A stretch of DNA of 64,000 nucleotides from the NCBI RefSeq assembly GCF_024172185.1, contig NZ_JAMZEC010000001.1, positions 9,089,001 through 9,153,000 of the forward strand. The letters are read 5' to 3'. The position numbers and the translations under genes are program-made. Under the pieces are notes generated by a model. That model was not told where the DNA came from. It made no database searches and saw nothing but the letters and a program-made list of their open reading frames with translations. This document shows positions 8,651 through 15,919 of the stretch, in pieces. Source of the stretch: Nonomuraea roseoviolacea subsp. carminata. GTDB taxonomy: Bacteria > Actinomycetota > Actinomycetes > Streptosporangiales > Streptosporangiaceae. How positions within the stretch are numbered: position 1 is the stretch's first letter; every line of letters starts with the position of its first letter.

Positions 8651-8840
8651 CCCGCTCTCCCGGGACGTTCTCCCAGCCCGCTCTCCCGGCCCGCTTTCCC
8701 GGGACGTTCTCCCGGGACGACGCTCTCGACGCGCTCCCCAGCCGTGCGCCGCCGCTGCGGGCCGCGGGCGCGCGGACAGGCGGGCGCGTGGGCGGGTGGG
8801 CCGTGCGCGGGACGGACAGGCGGGCGCGCGGGCGGGTGGG
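8651..8840. repeat. Two sets of GC-rich direct repeats in an intergenic region
   Basis: A 24-base unit (CCCGCTCTCCCGGGACGTTC and four more bases) occurs at 8651-8674 and 8690-8713 with one mismatch and a partial copy between. A different 28-base unit occurs at 8773-8800 and 8813-8840 with one mismatch. The whole 8617-8860 gap between two same-strand genes is made of such sequence. No gene is visible in it. Confidence 0.8.
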
Positions 8841-8860
8841 CGCGGGTAGAGTCGGCGGCG

Positions 8861-9394
8861 ATGACGAAGCACACGATCACTCCCCCCGCCGCCCCCATCC
8901 TGGGCGACGCGTACGTCTGCGACTGCGGCGAGGATCTGCCCAGCCGCATGAGCGCGGAGGTGCACGCCGCCGAGACCGGCCAGTGCAGCGTCTGCCTGGG
9001 CTCGGCCCAGGAGCCGGTGGCGCCCGGGTTCGTGCCGGAGCTGACACGCGACTGCACGGCGTGCGCGGGCACCGGCCGGCGGCGCGAGCAGGTCGTCTGG
9101 CAGCTCGCCCACGCCGAGGCGGAGCAGCTCATCACCCTCAGTGTCGTGCGGGACGTCGTGGCGGGCATCGACGGGCCGTTCCACCTGTCGGAGGTCGCCG
9201 ACGCGGTCCGCGCGGGGCTGGGCCTCCAGACGGGCCGGCTCCCGGTGGGGCCGAGGGTGCGCGACCTGCTGCTGCGCCTCCAGGCGTCCGGCGAGATCAC
9301 CATGTTGTCGGCGCCGGACGAGCTGCTGGCCGGCACCGACGTGGTCCTCTACCGCGATCCCCAATGGCAGCGCGCCCGCACCCTGGGCACGTGA
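8861..9394 (+). CDS. Zinc-ribbon protein with C-terminal winged-helix-like domain
   Basis: The 177-residue protein has seven likely metal ligands: Cys20, Cys22, His35, Cys42, Cys45, Cys65 and Cys68. The CxxC pairs CSVC and CTACAGTG resemble half-motifs of the DnaJ zinc finger. The C-terminal 100 residues (VVRDVVAGIDGPFHLSEVADAV, GPRVRDLLLRLQASGEI, GTDVVLYRD) look like a winged-helix fold. This suggests a small metal-stabilised DNA- or RNA-binding protein. ATG 8861 follows a TAGAGT box by eight bases, so it is probably leaderless. I know no characterised homologue. The neighbours (unknown protein and FetB-type permease) give no clear link. Confidence 0.8.
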   Translation: MTKHTITPPAAPILGDAYVCDCGEDLPSRMSAEVHAAETGQCSVCLGSAQEPVAPGFVPELTRDCTACAGTGRRREQVVWQLAHAEAEQLITLSVVRDVVAGIDGPFHLSEVADAVRAGLGLQTGRLPVGPRVRDLLLRLQASGEITMLSAPDELLAGTDVVLYRDPQWQRARTLGT

Positions 9395-9490
9395 CCCGGG
9401 CCATCTGACCTTCCGCCATGTTCGAACCCGGGGACGGCGCGCGGTCCCGCCCCGGTCATCCGTGATCGTGGCGGGTGAGGGTTCAGACTG

Positions 9491-10249
9491 GTGAGCGTGC
9501 GCTCGTCTTCGCTGATCACGCTCACGCCGCTGCTCCCGGCCGCCCTGGTGCTCCTCGTCGCGGTGGGCGCGGTCGTGGCCTGGCTCGGGCGGCTCGGTCA
9601 CGGGCGGGCCGTGGTCACGGCGAGCCTGCGCGCCGCCGTGCAGCTGGGCGCCGTGTCCGCGGTGATCGCCTGGGTGATCGCCTCCTCCGCCGCCGTGGCG
9701 GGCTTCATCCTGCTCATGTACGGCGTCGCCGCCTTCACCGCGGGCCGGCGCGTCACGCGCGGCCGTAGGGGGTGGTGGGCGGCCGTGCCCATCGCGGCGG
9801 GCGTCGCGCCGGTGCTGGGCGTCCTGGCGGCCGGCGGGGTGATCTCGGCGAAGGGCGTGGTGGTGATCCCGGTCGCCGGGATCCTGCTCGGCGGCTGCCT
9901 GACCGCCACCACGCTGGCCGGGCGGCGCGCCCTCGACGAGCTGGCCCAGCGCAAGGGGGAGGTGGAGGCGGCCCTGTCGCTGGGGTTCACCCCGAGGGAG
10001 GCGGCGCTGGAGATCTGCCGTCCGGCGGCCTCGCAGGCGCTGGTGCCGGCGCTCGACCAGACGCGGACCGTGGGGCTGGTCACGCTCCCGGGCGCGTTCG
10101 TGGGCATGCTGCTCGGCGGGGCGAGCCCCGTACAGGCCGGGATCGTGCAGCTCGTGGTGCTGGTGGCGCTGCTGGCCGCCGAAGCCGTGGCGACGCTGGT
10201 GACGATCGAGGTGGCCGCCCGCGGCCGCTTCGGCGCCACCCCGCAGTGA
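9491..10249 (+). CDS. FetB/UPF0014-type ABC exporter permease
   Basis: The 252-residue membrane protein has six to seven hydrophobic segments, beginning PLLPAALVLLVAVGAVVAWLG. The conserved block SLGFTPREAALEICRPAASQ and the following ALVPALDQTRTVGLVTLPGAFVGMLLGGASP are hallmarks of the FetB (YbbM) family. In E. coli FetB works with the ATPase FetA in iron export under oxidative stress. Here no ATPase gene is next to it, which is odd; a genomic partner elsewhere would be needed. The start is GTG 9491. Its stop codon lies in the first unit of a tandem repeat, and a strong terminator follows. Confidence 0.85.
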   Translation: MSVRSSSLITLTPLLPAALVLLVAVGAVVAWLGRLGHGRAVVTASLRAAVQLGAVSAVIAWVIASSAAVAGFILLMYGVAAFTAGRRVTRGRRGWWAAVPIAAGVAPVLGVLAAGGVISAKGVVVIPVAGILLGGCLTATTLAGRRALDELAQRKGEVEAALSLGFTPREAALEICRPAASQALVPALDQTRTVGLVTLPGAFVGMLLGGASPVQAGIVQLVVLVALLAAEAVATLVTIEVAARGRFGATPQ

Positions 10250-10340
10250 CACGGCCACCCCACTGTGAGACGGCCACTCCCACTGTGAGACGGCCATCCC
10301 ACAGCGAGACGGCTGCCCCGCAGTGAGACGGCCGCCCTCC
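10242..10340. repeat. Five tandem 20-bp units starting at the permease stop codon
   Basis: Units of about 20 bases begin at 10242 inside the last codons of the permease gene (first unit 19 bases). The core is CACTGTGAGACGGCCACTCC. Four of the five units keep an in-unit TGA. The array runs into the first arm of the terminator at 10335. Confidence 0.85.
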
Positions 10341-10383
10341 TGCGGTGAGGTTGCCGCCCTGCGGTCACCTCACCGCAGGAGGG
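10335..10383. terminator. Bidirectional terminator, 17-bp perfect stem
   Basis: Arms 10335-10351 and 10367-10383 are perfect reverse complements (CCCTCCTGCGGTGAGGT) around a 15-base loop. It lies between the convergent permease and methyltransferase genes and can serve both. Confidence 0.85.
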
Positions 10384-10393
10384 CCGGTGAGGG

Positions 10394-11188
10394 TCAGGCG
10401 CGGCAGAGGATCTCGCCGTGCAGGACGGAGAACCAGCCGTCCCCGTCCGCGGCCCACTCGCGCCACCCGTCGGCCATGCGGAGCAGGTCGTCGCGGGTGG
10501 CGGCGCCGGTGGCGAGCGCCTGGTCGGCCATGGCCGAGCCGAGGATGCGCTCGGCCCACATGCCGCCCCACCACGCCCGGTCCTCCGGGGTCGCGAAGCA
10601 CCACGTGGACGAGGTGGCGGTCACGTCCTCGAACCCGGCCGCCCGGGCCCACGACAGCAGCCGGCGTCCCGCGTCGGGCTCGCCGCCGTTGCCGCGCGCC
10701 ATCCGCTGGTAGAGGGCCATCCAGTCGTCGAGCACGGGGATCTGCGGGTACCAGGCGAAGGCCGTGTAATCGCTGTCGCGCGCCGCGACGAAGCCGCCGG
10801 GCTTGGTGACGCGGCGCATCTCGCGCAGCGCCCGCACCGGGTCGCCGACGTGCTGGAGCACCTGGTGGGCGTGGACGACGCAGAACGTGTCGTCCGGGAA
10901 GTCGAGGGCGTGCGCGTCGGCGACGGCGAAGGCGGCGTTGGCGACGCCGCGGGCGGCCAGCTCGGCGCGGGCCAGCTCCAGCGCCTCGACGGTCACCTCG
11001 GACGCGGTCACGTGCCCCACCCGGGCGGCCAGGTCGGCGGTGATGGTGCCCGGCCCGCTGCCCACGTCGAGCAGCGTCATGTGCGGCTTGAGGTGGGGCA
11101 GCAGGTACGCCGCCGAGTTCTCGGCGGTGCGCCACCGGTGCGACCTCAGCACCGACTCGTGGTGGCCGTGCGTGTATACGGCGTCCAT
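10394..11188 (-). CDS. Class I SAM-dependent methyltransferase
   Basis: The 264-residue cytoplasmic enzyme has the SAM-binding glycine motif LLDVGSGPGTITADLA near residue 43. The acidic end of strand 2 is in TASEVTVEALELA. Motif II is VADAHALDFPDDTFCVVHAHQVLQHV, and KPGGFVAARDSDY follows. The pattern fits UbiE/Coq5-like small-molecule methyltransferases; the substrate is unknown. ATG 11188 is preceded by AAGGGAG, which decides against the longer frame to 11248. Two direct copies of an imperfect palindrome lie 50-90 bases upstream and are a likely operator. It is divergent from the CBS-domain gene. Confidence 0.87.
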   Translation of the reverse strand: MDAVYTHGHHESVLRSHRWRTAENSAAYLLPHLKPHMTLLDVGSGPGTITADLAARVGHVTASEVTVEALELARAELAARGVANAAFAVADAHALDFPDDTFCVVHAHQVLQHVGDPVRALREMRRVTKPGGFVAARDSDYTAFAWYPQIPVLDDWMALYQRMARGNGGEPDAGRRLLSWARAAGFEDVTATSSTWCFATPEDRAWWGGMWAERILGSAMADQALATGAATRDDLLRMADGWREWAADGDGWFSVLHGEILCRA

Positions 11189-11237
11189 CAGAACTCCCTT
11201 GTCCTCATCCCGTGGCCGACAGGGCAACCTTAGCCCT

Positions 11238-11278
11238 CGTCTCAGCATGAGAGAAGATTCGTCTCATCATGCGAGAAG
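11238..11278. promoter_or_regulatory. Two direct copies of a 19-bp imperfect palindrome
   Basis: Copies CGTCTCAGCATGAGAGAAG (11238-11256) and CGTCTCATCATGCGAGAAG (11260-11278) are spaced 22 bases start to start, about two helical turns. Each is a near-palindrome around CATG. The site lies between the divergent methyltransferase and CBS genes and looks like a double operator. No regulator gene is adjacent. Confidence 0.6.
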
Positions 11279-11376
11279 CGTGAAGGCGCGGGGGTGAGGG
11301 GGCCGAGGCGGCGGGTAGAGGGTGCGGGCCGGCGACCCACGCCGGCCGGACGACGCTGGATGAGGAGGAAACCCCC

Positions 11377-11793
11377 ATGGCGAAGACCGTGGCAGACATC
11401 ATGACGGCCCGGCCCGCGGCGGTGGAGGCGGAGCAACCCGTCTCGGTCGCCGCGGCGCTGATGCGTGACAACGACGCCGGAGCCGTGATCGTGAACGACA
11501 ACGGCCGGGTCAGCGGCATCATCACCGACCGTGACATCGCGGTCCGCGTGGTCGCGGCGGACAAGGGTCCCGGCACGCCGGTGCGCGAGGCGTGCAGCCC
11601 GTCCGTCGAGACCGTCGGTCCCGACACCAGCCTCGACCAGGCGGTGCAGCTCATGCGCACGAACGCCGTACGGCGGCTGCCCGTCGTCGAGGGCGGCAAG
11701 GCCGTCGGGATCGTCAGCCTGGGCGACCTGGCGATGGAGCGCGACCCGGAGTCGGCGCTCGGCGACATCTCGGCCGCGACCGGCAACGACTGA
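11377..11793 (+). CDS. Two-CBS-domain protein
   Basis: The 138-residue protein is a single Bateman module. The first CBS unit spans VADIMTARPAAVEAEQPVSVAAALM to GIITDRDIAVRVV, and the second spans REACSPSVETVGPDTSLDQAVQLM to GIVSLGDLAMERDP. Such stand-alone modules bind adenine nucleotides and can sense energy state. They are frequently hypoxia- or stress-induced in actinomycetes. ATG 11377 is preceded by GAGGAGGA. The protein is cytoplasmic and has no attached effector domain. The upstream palindrome pair may control it as well as the methyltransferase. Confidence 0.9.
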   Translation: MAKTVADIMTARPAAVEAEQPVSVAAALMRDNDAGAVIVNDNGRVSGIITDRDIAVRVVAADKGPGTPVREACSPSVETVGPDTSLDQAVQLMRTNAVRRLPVVEGGKAVGIVSLGDLAMERDPESALGDISAATGND

Positions 11794-11935
11794 GCCGCTA
11801 CATTCCGGCCCGCACATCAGGCAGGCACGTCCGGGCCCGGCCCCACGGCCGGGCCCGGACGCATGCCGGCGCCGCGCGGAAATGTCGGTGGCGGCGGCGC
11901 GCGGGAATGTCGGTGGCGGTCGCTACGGTGGCGGG

Positions 11936-12283
11936 ATGGTCACAGTCGAGGACGTGCGGCGGATCGCGTCCCCCCTCCCCCGCTCGTCGGAGCACCTCAT
12001 CAGGGACCGCGTCAAGTTCCGGGTGGGCTCGATCGTCTACCTCGCCTTCTCCCGCGACGAGACCGTGATGGGTTTCGCGTTCCCGAAGGAGGAGCGCGCG
12101 GCGCTGGTGGCCGCCGAGCCGCACAAGTTCCTCATGCCGGACGAGCGCGACCTGCGCTACAACTGGGTGCTCGTCCGGATGTCGGCCCTCGACCTCGACG
12201 AGATGCGCGAACTGGTCGTCGAGGCGTGGCGGATGGTCGTGCCGAAGAAGGTCTACGCCGCCCACACCGCCGGCATCCGCTGA
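11936..12283 (+). CDS. MmcQ/YjbR family protein
   Basis: The 115-residue protein has the compact YjbR fold pattern: VEDVRRIASPLPRSSEH at the N-terminus, FRVGSIVYLAFSRDETVMGFAFPKEER in two parts of the core sheet, and ELVVEAWRMVVPKK at the end. The family is a CyaY-like fold thought to bind DNA or act as a small regulator, with no firm role. TACGGT lies six bases before ATG 11936, so a leaderless mRNA is likely. A 24-base direct repeat (AATGTCGGTGGCGG cores near 11881 and 11906) precedes it. Confidence 0.85.
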   Translation: MVTVEDVRRIASPLPRSSEHLIRDRVKFRVGSIVYLAFSRDETVMGFAFPKEERAALVAAEPHKFLMPDERDLRYNWVLVRMSALDLDEMRELVVEAWRMVVPKKVYAAHTAGIR

Positions 12284-12310
12284 GGCGCCGGGGCGCCGGG
12301 CGGCTCAGCG
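12278..12310. terminator. Hairpin holding both convergent stop codons
   Basis: Arms CGCTGAG (12278-12284) and CTCAGCG (12304-12310) enclose a GC-rich interior that can also pair. The plus-strand TGA of the YjbR gene and the minus-strand TGA of the hydrolase gene lie within the arms. Confidence 0.65.
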
Positions 12311-13372
12311 CAGGCCGCGGTACAGCTCCGCCGTCAGGGTGGTGATGCGGCGTACCGACGCGCTCCACGTGCCGCCCGCCGGGTGCGCGGTGAGGACCGC
12401 CAGCACGTACCTGTCGTCCTTGCCGGCCAGGCCGGTCGTGTGGAGCACGGGACGCCCCAGGTCCGGCACGCCGGAGCCGCGGGCGCGCAGCGCCACGGCC
12501 GAGATCGACGCCCCCCGCGCCCCCGTGGCGGCCGTGCCGGTCGAGACCGCGCCCGCCGGAGCGGAGCCGGCCGGGACCGCGCCCGCCGGAGCGGAGCCGG
12601 CCGAGACGACGCCCGGGGAGGCCGAGCCGGGGCGGCAGCGCACCGGCGGCACCTCGCCGAACCCCGACCAGCCCTGCTTGACCGCCCACGGCCGGGGCAG
12701 CGCGCGCGGGATGCCGAAGTACTGGTCGAAGCCGTCGGTGCCGCACGGGGTGGCGGCCCGCAGGTGGCCGAGGATCGTGTCACGGACCCGCGGCGCGGCC
12801 CGGTCCAGCAGGTAGCGGTACACGCGGACCACGTCGTACGCGCTGAGCGAGGTGTACCCCCAGAAGCCGGGCTTGGACGCGGGCGGCGGCGCGGTGTCGG
12901 ACAGGCCGAGCCGGCGGGCCATGCGGGTGATGACGGCGCCCTTGCCGGCGCGGTCCCACAGGGTCGAGGCGGCGTCGTCGTCGCTGGAGCGCAGCATGAT
13001 CTTCAGCAGCCGCGCGTCGGCCGGCGGGACGGTCGTGCGCGACTCCAGGTAGTCGACGGCGAGGAGGATCTTCACCACCGAGGCGGAGCGGAACGCCCGG
13101 TGGGCGTTGCGGGTGGCCACGATCCGCCCGCCGCCGCCGGCCTGGCGGTCGAAGACCACCCACGCGGCCGTCGTCCCGGCCGGCACCTGGGGCGGCTTGG
13201 CGGCCAAAGCCCCGGAAACGCCGGATGAGCCACCCGTAGCACCTGAAGCACCCGAAGCGCCGGAGGCGGCGGGGGGACGCGCCTGCGACGCCCGGACGGC
13301 GGGAGGGCCGGAGACGCAGCCCGCGGCGAGGGGGACGGCCGCCGCGACGGCGGCCCACGGCTTGATGCGCAT
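12305..13372 (-). CDS. Class A beta-lactamase-like serine hydrolase lipoprotein
   Basis: The 355-residue protein has a lipoprotein signal ending AAVPLAAGC with Cys19 as lipidation site. A Ser/Gly/Ala linker follows. The penicillin-recognising fold shows Ser98 in SASVVK (SxxK), a Ser-Asp-Asp in LRSSDDDAAS in the SDN position, and VKQGWSG as the KTG equivalent. The true KTG is therefore degenerate, and the usual class A omega-loop Glu is not obvious. A beta-lactamase function is unproven; D,D-peptidase-like or inactive sensor roles are possible. Between the KQG motif and the last strands is a low-complexity insert of APAGAV-type repeats encoded by 30-bp DNA repeats. It is divergent from the penicillin-binding protein gene, which supports a cell-wall link. 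Confidence 0.82.
   Translation of the reverse strand: MRIKPWAAVAAAVPLAAGCVSGPPAVRASQARPPAASGASGASGATGGSSGVSGALAAKPPQVPAGTTAAWVVFDRQAGGGGRIVATRNAHRAFRSASVVKILLAVDYLESRTTVPPADARLLKIMLRSSDDDAASTLWDRAGKGAVITRMARRLGLSDTAPPPASKPGFWGYTSLSAYDVVRVYRYLLDRAAPRVRDTILGHLRAATPCGTDGFDQYFGIPRALPRPWAVKQGWSGFGEVPPVRCRPGSASPGVVSAGSAPAGAVPAGSAPAGAVSTGTAATGARGASISAVALRARGSGVPDLGRPVLHTTGLAGKDDRYVLAVLTAHPAGGTWSASVRRITTLTAELYRGLR
12545..12632. repeat. 30-bp in-frame repeats inside the serine hydrolase gene
   Basis: Units start at 12545, 12575 and 12605; the first two are identical over 29 bases (GACCGCGCCCGCCGGAGCGG then GAGCCGGCC). They encode an Ala/Gly/Ser/Pro insert, and 30 bp keeps the frame when copy number changes. 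Confidence 0.88.
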
Positions 13373-13496
13373 CCGCCATACCTACCAGAACGGGCGGACC
13401 GCCCGAAGATCACCCCATTCGAGCTGGACCGATATCGGCTTCCGTATGGACGGCCCGGCGGCGCAGTCTTGGACAGGCGCGGCCGGGTGTGGTCGG

Positions 13497-15824
13497 ATGG
13501 CCGCCATGCCCGATGCGAACCCCACGCGGAGCCATGCCCGGCTGACGGGCGTCGCCCGCCTGCTCGGAGCGGCGGCGGCCGCCGGCGTGCTCGTCGCCGC
13601 CATCGCGCTGCCCGCCGTGGGCGGCTCCGGCGCCGCGGTCGTCTCCGCCGCCGAGGAGCTCAACCTGCGGCCGATGGAGCTGGCGGAGCCGCCGCTGCCG
13701 CAGGCGTCCACGGTGTACGACGCCAAGGGCAAGCGGATCGCGCAGTTCTACGCCGAGGACCGCAAGGTGGTCCGGCTGGACCAGATCTCCGAGATCATGC
13801 GCAAGGCGATCGTCGCCATCGAGGACGACCGCTTCTACCAGCACGGCGCGATCGACATCGAGGGCACCGTGCGCGCCCTGGCCAAGAACCTCAGCTCGGG
13901 CGGGGTGAGTCAGGGCGGTTCCAGCATCACCCAGCAGTACGTCAAGCAGGTGCTGCTCAACTCGGCCGCCACCGAGGAGGGCAAGGAGAAGGCCCTGGAG
14001 GCCAGCTACGCCCGCAAGCTCAACGAGCTGCGCTACGCGATGGGCATCGAGAAGAAGTACACCAAGGACGAGATCCTGGCGAAGTACCTCAACATCGCGT
14101 ACTTCGGGGCGGGCGCGAACGGCGTGGAGGCGGCGGCCCGGCGCTTCTTCGGGGTGTCGGCGGCCCGGCTGACGCTGCCGCAGGCGGCGACCCTCGCCGG
14201 AGCCGTGCAGAACCCGAACCTCACCGACCCCGAGACCGGCGCCAAGGCGCGCAAGCGGCTGCTCGACCGGCGCAACACGGTGCTCGACCGGATGGCCCAG
14301 CTCAAGGTCATCACGGCCGAGGAGGCCGCCGAGGCCAAGTCCGCCAAGCTCGGCTACAAGGGCGTCCGCCAGCCCAACGGCTGCCAGGCCACCGTCTCCG
14401 CGCCGTACTTCTGCGAGTACGTCCGCTACGAGCTGCTGACCAACAAGGCGTTCGGCAAGACCCAGCGGGCCAGGCAGGAGGCGTTCCGCCGGGGCGGGCT
14501 GCGGATCTACACGACGCTCGACCCGAAGGCGCAGGCCGCCGCGGACAAGGCCGTCAAGAAGCACGTGTACGCCTCCGACCGGGCGCTCGCCTCCGAGGCG
14601 CTGGTCGAGCCCGGCACCGGCATGATCAGGGCGATGGCGGCCAGCCGGCCGTTCGGATCCGACGTCAAGAAGCACGAGATCTCCTACAACCCGGTGGCCG
14701 ACATGCGGCACGGCGGACTGATCGGCTTCCAGGCGGGCTCGACGTTCAAGACCTTCACCCTCCTCACGGCCCTCAAGAAGGGCATGAAGATCGGCGACGG
14801 CATCAGCGTCGGCGGCAGCTACACCGCGCCCTCCGCGTCCAGCTTCAAGGACTGCAAGGGCAACAACATGGGCATCCCGTCGTGGCCGGTGACCAACGAC
14901 GAGGGCACGGGCGGGTTCAAGACCCTGGCGACCGGCACGTGGGGGTCCGTCAACACGTTCTTCGTGGCGCTGGAGCAGCGGGTCGGGCTGTGCGAGACCG
15001 TGGAGACGGCCAAGTCGCTGGGGATCCGGCGGGCCGACGGCAAGCCCCTGCACGAGGTCGAGACGTTCACCCTCGGCATCAACGAGATGGACCCGGTGAC
15101 GGTGGCGGCGGCCTACGCGGGCATCGCGGCCCGGGGCAAGTACTGCGCGCCGCTGGCCATCACCAAGATCACCGATGTGGCGACCGGCCGGTCCACCTCC
15201 TTCGCGCCGCAGTGCCGGCAGGCGGTGGAGGCGCCCGTGGCCGACGCGGCGGCCAACGTGCTGTCCGGCGTGTTCACCCAGGGCACGATGCGCGGCGTCG
15301 GCGGCATCGGCCGGCCGGCGGCGGGCAAGACCGGCACCACCGACGGGTACGCCAGCGCCTGGTTCGCCGGTTTCACCCCGGACCTCGCGGGCGCGGTCAG
15401 CATCGGCGACCCGCGCGGCTCGCAGCGCTACAAGCTGACGGGCATCACGCTCGGCGGCCAGTCCTTCGGCTCGGTCCAGGGCGCCTCCGTGCCCGGCCCG
15501 ATCTGGAAGGACACCATGCTGGCCGCCCTGAAGGGCACGCCGGCCACGCCGTTCACGCCCGTGGACCAGGCCCGCTTCGGCGGCTGCGGCTCGGCCTGCG
15601 CGCCGGTGCGCCGGCAGACCCCGGACGACGAGCAGAACCCCACGGACGACGACGGGGTCATCGACGACACGCAGATCGCCGACCTGCCCGGCGGCGGCGC
15701 CCTTCCGACGACGGCACCGGACGGGACCATCCCGGACGGCACCGCGCCGGACGGCACGGTGTCGGACGGCACGGTGTCGGACGGCACGGTGCCGGACGGC
15801 GCCGACGGCACCGGGACGGAGTGA
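13497..15824 (+). CDS. Bifunctional transglycosylase/transpeptidase penicillin-binding protein (class A)
   Basis: The 775-residue protein has one N-terminal membrane anchor (LLGAAAAAGVLVAAIALPAVG). The GT51 transglycosylase domain shows the catalytic Glu in AIEDDRFYQHGAID, then GGSSITQQYVKQ and KYLNIAYFGAGANG. The transpeptidase domain shows the nucleophile in GSTFKTF (SxxK), SVNTFF (SxN) and GKTGTT. It polymerises and cross-links peptidoglycan outside the membrane. The last 60 residues are an Asp-rich tail with five or six PDGT repeats, typical of actinomycete class A PBPs. ATG 13497 or 13506 are both possible starts; no strong ribosome site is seen. A terminator with TTTT follows. Confidence 0.92.
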   Translation: MAAMPDANPTRSHARLTGVARLLGAAAAAGVLVAAIALPAVGGSGAAVVSAAEELNLRPMELAEPPLPQASTVYDAKGKRIAQFYAEDRKVVRLDQISEIMRKAIVAIEDDRFYQHGAIDIEGTVRALAKNLSSGGVSQGGSSITQQYVKQVLLNSAATEEGKEKALEASYARKLNELRYAMGIEKKYTKDEILAKYLNIAYFGAGANGVEAAARRFFGVSAARLTLPQAATLAGAVQNPNLTDPETGAKARKRLLDRRNTVLDRMAQLKVITAEEAAEAKSAKLGYKGVRQPNGCQATVSAPYFCEYVRYELLTNKAFGKTQRARQEAFRRGGLRIYTTLDPKAQAAADKAVKKHVYASDRALASEALVEPGTGMIRAMAASRPFGSDVKKHEISYNPVADMRHGGLIGFQAGSTFKTFTLLTALKKGMKIGDGISVGGSYTAPSASSFKDCKGNNMGIPSWPVTNDEGTGGFKTLATGTWGSVNTFFVALEQRVGLCETVETAKSLGIRRADGKPLHEVETFTLGINEMDPVTVAAAYAGIAARGKYCAPLAITKITDVATGRSTSFAPQCRQAVEAPVADAAANVLSGVFTQGTMRGVGGIGRPAAGKTGTTDGYASAWFAGFTPDLAGAVSIGDPRGSQRYKLTGITLGGQSFGSVQGASVPGPIWKDTMLAALKGTPATPFTPVDQARFGGCGSACAPVRRQTPDDEQNPTDDDGVIDDTQIADLPGGGALPTTAPDGTIPDGTAPDGTVSDGTVSDGTVPDGADGTGTE

Positions 15825-15828
15825 CGCC

Positions 15829-15869
15829 CCCGGACGCCGGGGCCGTCGCGGTCGGCTCCGGCGTCCGGG
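15829..15869 (+). terminator. Rho-independent terminator after the PBP gene
   Basis: Perfect 12-base arms CCCGGACGCCGG and CCGGCGTCCGGG flank a 17-base loop and are followed by GAGTAGTTTT. It starts five bases after the stop codon. Confidence 0.85.
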
Positions 15870-15919
15870 AGTAGTTTTCGGGGTACGAGCCCGGATCCGC
15901 CTCTCACCGAAGGAGCCCG

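Noticed and set aside
10250-10345. Possible CRISPR array (short repeats of about 20 bp)
   Set aside because: Repeats are directly abutting with no unique spacers, and no cas genes are present.
15700-15820. Tandem repeats at the 3' end of the PBP gene as a stop-containing array
   Set aside because: They are in-frame PDGT codons before the stop, typical of class A PBP tails, and do not include or follow the stop codon.
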